Assembly (NCBI RefSeq): GCF_029101545.1
Contig: NZ_CP118866.1
Coordinates: 1,178,001-1,242,000 of the forward strand
Direction of reading: 5' to 3'
Source of the DNA: Amygdalobacter indicium
GTDB taxonomy: Bacteria > Bacillota > Clostridia > Saccharofermentanales > Fastidiosipilaceae
DNA length: 64,000 nt
The notes beneath the pieces are model-generated. The model searched no databases. It worked only from the letters and a program-made list of their open reading frames with translations, and was not told the origin of the DNA. A program made the translations under genes and the position numbers. Below are positions 51,390-59,575 of this stretch, piece after piece (position 1 is the first letter of the stretch; the number at the start of each line of letters is the position of its first letter).

Positions 51390-52279
51390 ACATTCACCTT
51401 TTTCCTTGCTCGCAACAAAGCAAAATTCACTAATAAAATAAATACATAAAGAATAAGACCGACTGTAAACAGTACCCGGCGATGCAAACCGGAAGCATAA
51501 CTCATTTCGCTGACTAATTGTGTAGTTAAAGTACGTACCGAATTAAAGGGCAGGGGGAAATTAACAGTGCCTCCGGCGACCATATTAATTGCCATCGCTT
51601 CACCCAAGGCTCGACCTGTCCCTAAGACAATTCCGGTTAAAATCCCGGATTTTGCAGCCGGAATTACAACCCGAAATATTGTCTGTTCTTCGCTTGAACC
51701 CAAGGCCAAGGCTGCTGCACGTAAATTTGCCGATACTGAGCGTAAAGAAGCGGTACTGACACTAATTACAGTGGGCAAAATCATAATTGCTAAGACAATT
51801 ACAGCTGCCAATAAATTTGCTCCGCCGGTAAATTGATGCGTTTTATCACCGGCAAAGCAGACTTTTTCCAGTTTGTATAAGCACGGATTAAGCAGAATCA
51901 TGCCCAAAAGACCATATATAACTGACGGCACGGCAGCCAGCAGTTCCACAGCATCGGCAACGATTGCCGCCAACATTTTATTAGCCATTTCGGTTAAAAA
52001 GACAGCCGTCAACAAAGCAATAGGCACAGCGATTACTACAGATAAGCATGTAGCGAGCAACGAAGTTAAAATTATATATTGCACACCGTAGGCAGGCTGC
52101 GCTGCAGTCGGCTGCCAGACTGATTGTCCCAGCAAATTACCGATACCGACTTCCTTAAAGGCCGGGATGCCTTTCAGCAGGAGATAAATACTTATTGCCA
52201 TAACTGCAAATATAGCCATTGTCGCACAGAGCAGACAGACTGCAGCTGCCGAGCGTTCAATAATTTTTTCTTTACGCAT
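51386..52279 (-). CDS. pstC: Phosphate ABC transporter permease PstC
   Basis: A 297-aa membrane protein with six helices. PstC features are WQPTAAQPAYGVQYIILTSL, VPIALLTAVFLTEMA, LLAAVPSVIYGLLGMILLNP, ALALGSSEEQTIFRVVIPAA and LGTGRALGEAMAINMVAGG. It follows pstS by 13 bp. Forms the membrane channel with PstA. Confidence 0.95.
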   Translation of the reverse strand: MRKEKIIERSAAAVCLLCATMAIFAVMAISIYLLLKGIPAFKEVGIGNLLGQSVWQPTAAQPAYGVQYIILTSLLATCLSVVIAVPIALLTAVFLTEMANKMLAAIVADAVELLAAVPSVIYGLLGMILLNPCLYKLEKVCFAGDKTHQFTGGANLLAAVIVLAIMILPTVISVSTASLRSVSANLRAAALALGSSEEQTIFRVVIPAAKSGILTGIVLGTGRALGEAMAINMVAGGTVNFPLPFNSVRTLTTQLVSEMSYASGLHRRVLFTVGLILYVFILLVNFALLRARKKVNV

Positions 52280-52292
52280 TATCTGCTCCTAC

Positions 52293-53129
52293 TTACTCCG
52301 GAATAATCAAACCGACTTTTTTAATAATTTCTTTACCGGCGGGCGATTGTACATATTTGAACCAAGCTTGTACCGCCTCATTCTGAGCGCTTATTTCACC
52401 TTTTGTCGCCATAACAAAAGGCCTTTGCAATTTGTATTTGCCGGCCGAAATCTCCGCTTCCGTCGCCGAGACACCATCCAATTTGAGACTGTTCACCGTT
52501 TTGTCAACAACATCCAATGACACATAACCGATAGCTCCCGGCGTTGCTGCCGTTTTTGCTAATACCGCTCCGGTAGAATCCAGCTCCTGCGCGTATTTGC
52601 AATTATTTTTAATTTTGAGAATTTCTTCAAAAGCATCTCTCGTACCTGAGGCCGCCTCCCGTCCGAGAACTATAATTTGCTCATCCTTACCGCCTAATTC
52701 CTGCCAATTTTTTATTTCACCCTTATAGATTTTTACTAACTGTTCAGTTGTAATATTTTTGACGGGATTTTCTTTATTTGAAATCACGGCAATACCGTCA
52801 ATGGCCACAATATTTTCTACCAAACCTGCAGATTTTTCAGCTGCTTTCAAAGGCCGGGAAGCATTACCGATTTTAACTGAACCGGCGGATAAAGCCTCCA
52901 AACCGGCGCCTGAGCCTGTATATTCAACCGTGACTGTCAGCTGCGGATTGGCAGTCATAAAGCTGTCTACCAGCGCATCACATAATTTCTGCATTGAAGT
53001 TGAACCGGCCAATGTTACAGTGCCGTTTACACTTTTGCTCTTCCCGGAGCTTGCAGATTTGCTGCAGGCGGTGGTTGAACCGGCCACAAGTCCTAAAATC
53101 AGTAGGATGCTGATCAATGTTTTTTTCAT
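52293..53129 (-). CDS. pstS: Phosphate-binding lipoprotein PstS
   Basis: A 278-aa receptor of the PstS type. The signal peptide ends AGSTTAC, with lipidation at Cys-22. Phosphate-binding segments are TLAGSTSMQKLCDALVDSF, EYTGSGAGLEALSAGSVKIG and GREAASGTRDAFEEIL. It is the first gene of pstSCAB-phoU-phoBR. The upstream region carries repeated Pho-box-like motifs, consistent with induction when phosphate is low. Confidence 0.95.
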   Translation of the reverse strand: MKKTLISILLILGLVAGSTTACSKSASSGKSKSVNGTVTLAGSTSMQKLCDALVDSFMTANPQLTVTVEYTGSGAGLEALSAGSVKIGNASRPLKAAEKSAGLVENIVAIDGIAVISNKENPVKNITTEQLVKIYKGEIKNWQELGGKDEQIIVLGREAASGTRDAFEEILKIKNNCKYAQELDSTGAVLAKTAATPGAIGYVSLDVVDKTVNSLKLDGVSATEAEISAGKYKLQRPFVMATKGEISAQNEAVQAWFKYVQSPAGKEIIKKVGLIIPE

Positions 53130-53195
53130 ACATTATCCTCTTTCTCAAAAACGTTGTGCAAAGTTTTTTGTTTTGCAGTTTTAGGATAAGCAGTC

Positions 53196-53228
53196 TATGT
53201 AAAGTCTGAACTTCGCCTTATGTAAAGT
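53196..53228 (-). promoter_or_regulatory. Pho-box-like direct repeats before pstS
   Basis: The 10-mer TATGTAAAGT occurs at 53196-53205 and 53219-53228 (ACTTTACATA on the minus strand), 23 bp apart, two helical turns, 67-100 bp upstream of pstS. Likely binding site of the PhoB/PhoP regulator. Confidence 0.6.
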
Positions 53229-53306
53229 ACAGGTAAAATTATCGGGCGGAAATTGCGCCAGTCAGACAACTTCTTGCCAAAATGTGACTTAAACTCTGGA
53301 CCGTTC

Positions 53307-53330
53307 TGTAAACATAAGTTAACATAAGCG
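53307..53330 (+). promoter_or_regulatory. Second repeated motif before the LRR gene
   Basis: AACATAAG occurs at 53311-53318 and 53321-53328, inside TGTAAACATAAGTTAACATAAG. The TTAACA word resembles the Gram-positive PhoP consensus; spacing is 10 bp. It lies 23 bp before the LRR gene start. Confidence 0.4.
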
Positions 53331-53352
53331 AATTACATTTTTAGGAGTATTT

Positions 53353-54804
53353 ATGCTGCATAAATCATTAAAACTTAAAGTTTTTCCCCTGCTGACCGGC
53401 ATTTCACTTTTCTGCCTGTCACTTAATTTTTCTCCGCTTACACCACAGGTAGCTGCCGCCGCAACACCGGTAGAACTGAACGAGACAAATTTCCCGGACC
53501 CTATTTTCCGCGACTATCTCAAAGAAACCTTTGACTTTAATCGCAACAATATAGTTGACGTTAGCGAAATGAAGTTTGCTAAAAAAATCATGCCGAACGA
53601 AGATCTTCGTCCTCAAATTAAAAGCGTCAAAGGCATCGAATTGTTTCCTGAACTTGATACTTTGAATATTAATGACAGTCTGATTGACACTATTGATATC
53701 AGTCAAAATCCGCAGCTTAAAGCCTTGGATATCAGCGATACCGGCGTCAGCAGTTTGGATGTCACCCATAATCCTGATTTAAAAATCCTGAAATTAGAAC
53801 GCACAAAAGTAAATAAAATCGATTTGACGCATAATCCGAATTTGCAGCATCTTTATTGTCTCGTCGCTCCCGTTACCGAACTTGATTTAAGTCAAAATCC
53901 CGAATTACAATTTTTAGATTGTAGCGGCACTTCTATAAGTAAGTTGGACCTCAGTCATAATCCGAAATTGCATTCCGTTCATTGCAACAACACGAAAATT
54001 ACCGCCCTTGACCTCAGTCATAATCCTGATTTGGTAAGTTTGTTCTGTGAATATAATGCCATCAGCGCTCTGGATTTACATGCCAATACGAAATTGGGGA
54101 ACTTACGTTGTCATTACATGAATTTAGCCGAATTGGACTTAAGCGCCAATTCGAATATCAATGATAATAATCGTTATTATCGCCAAACTTTACCGCAAAA
54201 AATGCAGGCAACATTAAAAGACGGCGCTTATACTTTTGATTTACGCGCTGCCGGCATAGATATTACCAAGATTAAAAATTTAGGAATTATTCCGGCAAAC
54301 AGCCCGCATTTTGAAAACGAGCCGAATGAAGCTGCTGTCCTCAATAATTTGCCTCAAGGTGTTACTTATGCGAAAGATAGCGGTATTTTAACTGTAAGTG
54401 AAGCGGCGGCGAAGAATTTAGCCAAAGTTACTTACTTAAGAGATGTTAACAATCCGCTTTACACGCTGCCTATGGATGTAAGTATTAACCTCGAATATAT
54501 TAATCCCCAAAAGAAGCCCCAACCGCAGAACCCCCAGCCGCAGCCCCAACCTCAACCTGAACAGCCTGAGCCGAAAACAAAACCGACGGCAGAACAGAAT
54601 CTACCACTTGCCTTTGACCCTTCGACGCAAGCTGCAGGCAGTCAGATATCTACCGGCGCACCCAAAGTTCAGCGCAATAATTTACAGAAAGACAAATTCC
54701 AAGTTGCCAAAACAGGTGAACTTGCAAGCCAAGGCAGCGGCATCATCTGCTTAATTTCTTTGGCGGCGCTTGCTTTCGCCGAATTAAACAAAAGAGCAAA
54801 TTAA
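53353..54804 (+). CDS. Cell-surface leucine-rich-repeat protein
   Basis: A 483-aa secreted protein. Signal peptide at about 1-36; EF-hand-like loop DFNRNNIVDVSE (about residues 66-77); about seven leucine-rich repeats of 20-22 residues from about 95 to 265 with the recurring LDLSHNPxL pattern; a beta-rich domain (about 270-375); a Pro/Gln spacer (QPQPQPQPEQPEPKTKP); and a C-terminal tail QVAKTGE, hydrophobic stretch, NKRAN. The tail has the layout of a sortase signal, with VAKTG in place of LPxTG. ATG 53353 with AGGAG 5 bp upstream. Divergent from pstS, with which it shares a regulatory interval. Confidence 0.85.
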   Translation: MLHKSLKLKVFPLLTGISLFCLSLNFSPLTPQVAAAATPVELNETNFPDPIFRDYLKETFDFNRNNIVDVSEMKFAKKIMPNEDLRPQIKSVKGIELFPELDTLNINDSLIDTIDISQNPQLKALDISDTGVSSLDVTHNPDLKILKLERTKVNKIDLTHNPNLQHLYCLVAPVTELDLSQNPELQFLDCSGTSISKLDLSHNPKLHSVHCNNTKITALDLSHNPDLVSLFCEYNAISALDLHANTKLGNLRCHYMNLAELDLSANSNINDNNRYYRQTLPQKMQATLKDGAYTFDLRAAGIDITKIKNLGIIPANSPHFENEPNEAAVLNNLPQGVTYAKDSGILTVSEAAAKNLAKVTYLRDVNNPLYTLPMDVSINLEYINPQKKPQPQNPQPQPQPQPEQPEPKTKPTAEQNLPLAFDPSTQAAGSQISTGAPKVQRNNLQKDKFQVAKTGELASQGSGIICLISLAALAFAELNKRAN

Positions 54805-54851
54805 TAGTAGGTTATAAGCTCACAATATTTGCATTTAAGGCGCTTTTTTGC

Positions 54852-54880
54852 TTGACCCTCCGCTTGCTTTGCGCTATCAT
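54852..54880 (+). promoter_or_regulatory. Promoter of pyrG
   Basis: TTGACC (54852-54857), 17-bp spacer, TATCAT (54875-54880). Transcription would start near 54887. Confidence 0.7.
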
Positions 54881-54914
54881 AACAAAATAATTGTTGAAAA
54901 TGTTGCAGACGTAG

Positions 54915-54950
54915 AAGCTCCTATTCTCTCTTTAGGTAATAGGAGCTTTT
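54915..54950 (+). terminator. Hairpin in pyrG leader, possible attenuator
   Basis: Perfect 11-bp stem AAGCTCCTATT / AATAGGAGCTT followed by TTGG, so only a short T-run. It lies between the pyrG promoter and start codon and so is a leader hairpin rather than the end of the LRR gene. Confidence 0.6.
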
Positions 54951-54997
54951 GGTGTGTATTTGCCGAAACTGAAATTACAGAAAGGTAAGGTTTAAGG

Positions 54998-56611
54998 ATG
55001 GCTAAGAATACCAAATATATTTTCGTAACAGGCGGGGTGGTCTCGTCCATAGGTAAGGGCTTAGTTGCCGCTTCTTTGGGCAGATTGCTCAAGAACAAAG
55101 GATTGAAGGTAACAATGCAGAAATTCGATCCTTACATCAACGTTGATCCGGGCACCATGTCCCCTTATCAACACGGTGAAGTTTATGTCCTGAATGACGG
55201 TACCGAAACGGATTTGGACTTAGGTCACTACGAACGCTTTGTCGATGTGCGCTTAAATAAATTTTCCAATGTAACTACCGGTAAGATTTATTCCGAAGTT
55301 ATCGCCAAAGAACGGCGGGGCGACTATTTAGGTTCAACAGTCCAAGTTATTCCGCATATTACCAATGCCATCAAAGAAAAAATCTTACGTGCCGGTGAGT
55401 CTAAAAATGCTGATGTTGTCATTACGGAAATCGGCGGCACGGTCGGAGATATTGAGTCACAACCGTTTATCGAAGCTATCAGGCAATGGAAAAAAGACGC
55501 CGGCCCCGATAATACCTGCTACATTCACACAACCCTCCTGCCTTATCTGCACGCGGCCGGAGAATTAAAAACCAAACCGACGCAGCACTCGGTGAAAGAA
55601 TTGCACTCGCTCGGTATTCAACCTAATCTGCTGGTTGTCAGAACAGAGCATCCGATGCCGGAAGGCATGCGCGAGAAGTTGTCCGTATTTTGCGATGTAG
55701 AACCGGAAAATATTATTGAAAATCGGGATGTCGATACAATTTACTCGTTGCCGTTGGACTTACAGGCACAACATTTTGACGATAAAGTATGCAAAATTTT
55801 AAACTTGGAAGGTCTGCCGCAAGCTGATATGACTTTCTGGTCCGATTTATCCAAACGCGTATTCAATCTTAAGCATAAGGTTAATATTGCACTGGTCGGT
55901 AAGTACGTTTCTTTACAGGACGCTTATTTGTCCGTAGCTGAAGCTTTGAAGCACGCCGGCTATCAACACGATGCGGAAATTCATATTGATTGGGTACCGG
56001 CAGAGGAAATTACAGCGGCTAATGTCGCTTCCCGTCTGGCTCAGGCTGACGGTATTCTCGTACCCGGAGGTTTCGGAGTGCGCGGAATTGAAGGTAAAAT
56101 TCAGGCCATCCGTTATGCCCGGGAAAATAACATTCCTTTCATGGGTATCTGTTTGGGTATGCAGTTGGCAAGTATCGAGTTCGCCCGCAACGTCTGCGGT
56201 TTGAGCGATGCCAATTCGACGGAAATGGATGCAGAGACTCACGCTCCCGTTATCTCGCTCATGGCTAATCAGGAAGATATTAATGAAATGGGCGGTACGC
56301 AACGTTTGGGTGCTTATCCTTGTGTCTTAACAGCCGGCACTTTGGCTTCCAAGCTCTATCAAACAGCTGAAATTACCGAGCGGCATCGTCATCGTTACGA
56401 ATTCAACAACGCTTTTAGAGATACTTTAGCCGAACACGGCATGGTTTTCTCCGGCACTTCTCCTAACGGACAATTAGTGGAAATTATCGAATTGAAAAAT
56501 CATCCTTTCTTTATTGCCAGCCAGTTCCATCCGGAATTCTTGTCCCGACCGAATCATCCGCATCCCATTTTCTTAGGCTTTGTGCAGGCTGCATTGGCTA
56601 ATAAAAAATAA
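54998..56611 (+). CDS. pyrG: CTP synthase
   Basis: A 537-aa bifunctional enzyme making CTP from UTP, ATP and glutamine. The N-terminal synthetase domain begins KYIFVTGGVVSSIGKGLVAA with its P-loop-like GGVVSSIGKG; the C-terminal class I glutamine amidotransferase domain has the nucleophile Cys in FMGICLGMQLASIEFARN (about residue 385) and the His/Glu pair in SQFHPEFLSRP (near 510). Complete, normal length. Start ATG 54998 with AAAGGTAAGG upstream. Confidence 0.97.
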   Translation: MAKNTKYIFVTGGVVSSIGKGLVAASLGRLLKNKGLKVTMQKFDPYINVDPGTMSPYQHGEVYVLNDGTETDLDLGHYERFVDVRLNKFSNVTTGKIYSEVIAKERRGDYLGSTVQVIPHITNAIKEKILRAGESKNADVVITEIGGTVGDIESQPFIEAIRQWKKDAGPDNTCYIHTTLLPYLHAAGELKTKPTQHSVKELHSLGIQPNLLVVRTEHPMPEGMREKLSVFCDVEPENIIENRDVDTIYSLPLDLQAQHFDDKVCKILNLEGLPQADMTFWSDLSKRVFNLKHKVNIALVGKYVSLQDAYLSVAEALKHAGYQHDAEIHIDWVPAEEITAANVASRLAQADGILVPGGFGVRGIEGKIQAIRYARENNIPFMGICLGMQLASIEFARNVCGLSDANSTEMDAETHAPVISLMANQEDINEMGGTQRLGAYPCVLTAGTLASKLYQTAEITERHRHRYEFNNAFRDTLAEHGMVFSGTSPNGQLVEIIELKNHPFFIASQFHPEFLSRPNHPHPIFLGFVQAALANKK

Positions 56612-56647
56612 AGGCATGCGATTAGATTAATCGTTGTAATTAAAGAG

Positions 56648-56679
56648 AAAGACCATATCGAGCAGATATGGTCTTTTTT
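56648..56679. terminator. Rho-independent terminator of pyrG
   Basis: 12-bp stem AAAGACCATATC / GATATGGTCTTT with a 5-nt loop and T-run on the plus strand; A-rich on the other side, so it may also stop the convergent gene. Confidence 0.92.
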
Positions 56680-56706
56680 GTGTGTTCTAACAGCAGCTTG
56701 CAGCTT

Positions 56707-57657
56707 TCAGCGACGTAACGACTGACTCATTCTGAAATAAGTATGTCTTTTGCCGCGAATAGCCAAAGATAGTGTCAATAAATTCTCAGGATCGGGCATC
56801 CGGCCGAACGATCCGTCCCCTAAATGGTGGATATCGAAGCCGCAGCGCTTATTAGCCAGCGCAATTTCTCTGATAGTTTGCGCATCGGCACTTTCCTGAC
56901 TGGTACCGACAACGGCCATCGTCAAAGCGCCTTTAGCCTTAATTTTACGCACCAGAGCGGTTAATTCCGCTTCCCCGACTCCCGGCACTGTCCCGGCTGC
57001 CGGTAACAAAATAACATCAGCCCCCGCATCGACAAAGTCCAATACGGCCTGCTCATCCACAACTTTTTCCGCTAAACCGGCAGCGTGCATCTTACCGACA
57101 AAAACCAAGCCGGAAAAATATTGCTTCGCCAATTTGACCGCTGCCTTCAGTGAGCTGTTACTGACACCTGTTCCGGGATTACCGGTTAAACAGATAAAAT
57201 CAGCGCCCTGCTTTTCTGCTGCCTGCAACGTTTCCCGGCTGACTTGCCGGCCCGGCGGCAAGGTAATTAAATCGCTCATCATCCTGAGCTCCTCCGGCCC
57301 CGGCACCGTCCCCATCGCCTCCATCGCCGATGCACATCCAACTTGCGCATCGACCGGCTCCAAATTAATGCCTAACGGCATGGACGTCAATTCTTTGAGA
57401 TAAGCAATCGGATTGCTGCAATTTTCCAAACCTGAAACGAAACGAGTGTTCACATCATACTCATTCAGGATAACCATATCGGCGGCAAAAGCCCGCATAA
57501 CCTCGGCATTACTGACTCCGGCCAACAAAGGCGCTGCCGTCACCACCGTTTCACCGACGATAATACGTCCTTCACTGGCTAAAATCGCCTGTTTCAGCTC
57601 AGCCCCGGCCAATGCTGCAATTTCACTACTGTACGCACTTAATAATCTTTTAGTCAC
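56707..57657 (-). CDS. DUF7916-like TIM-barrel protein
   Basis: A 316-aa protein that resembles a conserved Firmicute family once annotated loosely as PEP phosphonomutase or hydrolase (now DUF7916, as far as I recall). Regular alternation of strands and helices (ADMVILNEYDVN, ADFICLTGNPGTGVS, GLVFVGKMHAAGL, ADVILLPAAGTVPGVG, LTMAVVGTSQESAD) suggests a TIM barrel; the GNPGTGV and AAGTVPGVG loops could bind phosphate. The reaction is unknown. GTG start at 57657 with AGG 5 bp upstream, 17 bp after xpt, so cotranscribed with it. Confidence 0.7.
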   Translation of the reverse strand: MTKRLLSAYSSEIAALAGAELKQAILASEGRIIVGETVVTAAPLLAGVSNAEVMRAFAADMVILNEYDVNTRFVSGLENCSNPIAYLKELTSMPLGINLEPVDAQVGCASAMEAMGTVPGPEELRMMSDLITLPPGRQVSRETLQAAEKQGADFICLTGNPGTGVSNSSLKAAVKLAKQYFSGLVFVGKMHAAGLAEKVVDEQAVLDFVDAGADVILLPAAGTVPGVGEAELTALVRKIKAKGALTMAVVGTSQESADAQTIREIALANKRCGFDIHHLGDGSFGRMPDPENLLTLSLAIRGKRHTYFRMSQSLRR

Positions 57658-57674
57658 TTAAACCTCATGCTCTC

Positions 57675-58250
57675 CTAATCGGCAAAAACAATTTTACCGT
57701 CAGCGATGGCCTTAATACGGGCCAAGGATTCCAAATGATAACCGGCTTTTCTCAACTTATCGCCGCCGCCCTGGAAGGACTTTTCAATCACGGCACACAA
57801 GCCGACAACTTCACACTGCGCCTGCCGACAAAGACTGATCAGCCCCTGCATAGCTTCTCCATGAGCCAGAAAGTCATCGATAATCAGGATTTTCTCCCCG
57901 GGCTGCAAATATTTACGGGAAACAACAACTTCCGATACTGTTCCCTTGGTAAACGATTTGACCGCAGCTTTATAAAAGTCATCCGTCATGGTATTCGGTT
58001 TAGCTTTCTTCGCATAAACCAAAGGAATATTGCCGTACTCCATCGCCGTCACGGTAGCAATGGCAATTCCGGATGCTTCAATAGTCAAGATTTTATCAAC
58101 CTTGTCGTTTTTGAAGCGCTGATGAATTTCACGGCCGATTGCCTGAAATAAGTTCACATCCAATTGTTGATTCAAAAAAGAATCAACCTTGACGATTTCC
58201 GTCCCGATAACGGTGCCATCTTTAATAATACGGTCTTTTAGTAATTGCAT
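57675..58250 (-). CDS. xpt: Xanthine phosphoribosyltransferase
   Basis: A 191-aa purine salvage enzyme converting xanthine and PRPP to XMP. It starts MQLLKDRIIKDGTVIGTEIVKVDSFLNQQLD and has the PRPP loop ILIIDDFLAHGEAMQGLISL (about residues 123-142) with the acidic DD pair, and TIEASGIAIATVTA. No purine riboswitch is visible in the 74-bp gap to fba, which is unlike Bacillus xpt. ATG 58250 follows AAGGAAGAG. Confidence 0.95.
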   Translation of the reverse strand: MQLLKDRIIKDGTVIGTEIVKVDSFLNQQLDVNLFQAIGREIHQRFKNDKVDKILTIEASGIAIATVTAMEYGNIPLVYAKKAKPNTMTDDFYKAAVKSFTKGTVSEVVVSRKYLQPGEKILIIDDFLAHGEAMQGLISLCRQAQCEVVGLCAVIEKSFQGGGDKLRKAGYHLESLARIKAIADGKIVFAD

Positions 58251-58273
58251 AAGCTCTTCCTTATCTAATAATT

Positions 58274-58304
58274 AAAAAAGTCGCTGCTTTTCACAGCGAC
58301 TTTT
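58274..58304 (-). terminator. Rho-independent terminator of fba
   Basis: Stem AAAGTCGCTG / CAGCGACTTT with T-run on the minus strand, 21 bp after the fba stop. Confidence 0.92.
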
Positions 58305-58324
58305 AAGTTTTTATCAATGACTGA

Positions 58325-59467
58325 TCAATAAGTCTTCTTCAATTCTTCCAAGCTCAAAGCTTCGACATATTGTGCCTTATGATAGCTGCCGAAAGATACA
58401 ACCAATTGGCAAAGTACTTCCTGGATAGCATCCTCAACCTTTTGCATTACAACTTGAACTTCCGGTTCATTTGTTTCGCCGGTCATGACAACATCGAGAA
58501 TAGGTGTCAAATAAAGGCGCGGATCGAAAGCCTTGGTGTTGGCCTGCATCAATTCATAAATAGCCTTAACTTTAGGATTTTGCAAAACTTCCGGATGTTT
58601 CACCCAAAGTTCGCGCAAGTTACGGGTTGTAGCCATACGGATATCAGTATCGACATTGATCTTGTTAATACCGCCGGCCTTAACTACTGCCTGTAATTGA
58701 TCCAAAGGAATACCGCCTGAACCGTTGATTGTACCGCCCAATTCATTAATTTCAGCGACAACTTCCTGCGGCACGGTAGATGAACCGTGAGAAACGAGAG
58801 AAGCGACCAAGTTGGAGCGCATCAGGCACTCATTAACAGCGATCGGAACTTCTTTCCGTAAAACAATGTTCTTGCCCTTAACAGCACCATGTGCCGTACC
58901 GTAGCTGATAGCCAAAGCATCGACACCTGTACGACGAACGAACTCTACAGCATCCAAAGGATTGGTATAAGTTGAGTTTGCAGCCTTAACATGGTCTTCC
59001 TGACCGGCAATAACGCCGATTTCACCTTCGACACTGACGCCGAAAGGATGAGCATAATCGACAACTTTTTTAGTAATTTCGACGTTCTCTTCGAAAGGTA
59101 AAGAAGAACAGTCAATCATAACTGAAGTGTAACCGGCATCAACAGCAGCTTTACAAACTTCAAAACTGCGGCCGTGATCCAAGTGTAAAACAACCGGAAC
59201 TGTAGCATTATCGCCGTAACGATGAGCCAATTCCACCAATTGCTTCATGCCCTTTTTCTTGTCTTCCAATGTAGCATTCATGAAGTCCGCTCTACCGCCC
59301 ATAAAAGCGTTGGCAGCTTCTGCACCTTGCAAGATAGCCGGGCTACGCATAATCTCATGAATTCTGATAGCTGCTTTAACCTGAGCAGCGGAGTTTACAT
59401 TGAAGCCACCGTAAGCGAAATTACGTTCACGCGCAACTTTAAGTAATGGTTTAAGTGATGTCAGCAT
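58325..59467 (-). CDS. fba: Class II fructose-bisphosphate aldolase-like protein
   Basis: A 380-aa zinc-dependent aldolase-family enzyme (start ATG 59467, GGAGG 5 bp upstream; the TTG at 59479 overlaps the ribosome site). Zinc ligands are seen in VPVVLHLDHGRSFE (HLDHG), AISYGTAHG and ASLVSHGSSTVP; the catalytic region includes VSVEGEIGVIAGQED and GGINKINVDTDIRMA. The C-terminus is longer than in Bacillus FbaA, similar to a clostridial subgroup. Glycolysis is the likely role; tagatose-bisphosphate cannot be excluded. Confidence 0.92.
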   Translation of the reverse strand: MLTSLKPLLKVARERNFAYGGFNVNSAAQVKAAIRIHEIMRSPAILQGAEAANAFMGGRADFMNATLEDKKKGMKQLVELAHRYGDNATVPVVLHLDHGRSFEVCKAAVDAGYTSVMIDCSSLPFEENVEITKKVVDYAHPFGVSVEGEIGVIAGQEDHVKAANSTYTNPLDAVEFVRRTGVDALAISYGTAHGAVKGKNIVLRKEVPIAVNECLMRSNLVASLVSHGSSTVPQEVVAEINELGGTINGSGGIPLDQLQAVVKAGGINKINVDTDIRMATTRNLRELWVKHPEVLQNPKVKAIYELMQANTKAFDPRLYLTPILDVVMTGETNEPEVQVVMQKVEDAIQEVLCQLVVSFGSYHKAQYVEALSLEELKKTY

Positions 59468-59521
59468 TTTAACCTCCAAATATAAGGGATAAATATCTTA
59501 TCCGCTTATCTATACACACTT

Positions 59522-59549
59522 ATTGTACTATTATTCCCGACAAGTTCAA
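59522..59549 (-). promoter_or_regulatory. Promoter of fba
   Basis: Minus strand TTGAAC (59549-59544), 16-bp spacer, TACAAT (59527-59522), 55 bp before the start codon. Confidence 0.6.
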
Positions 59550-59575
59550 GTTATCGCCGAGTTTAACATTTACTA

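Noticed and set aside
54877..54950. Reiterative-G control of pyrG as in Bacillus
   Set aside because: The inferred transcript start region is AACAAAATAA, not GGGC, so that mechanism is not supported.
58251..58324. Purine riboswitch before xpt
   Set aside because: The gap is only 74 bp and holds the fba terminator; no aptamer core is present.
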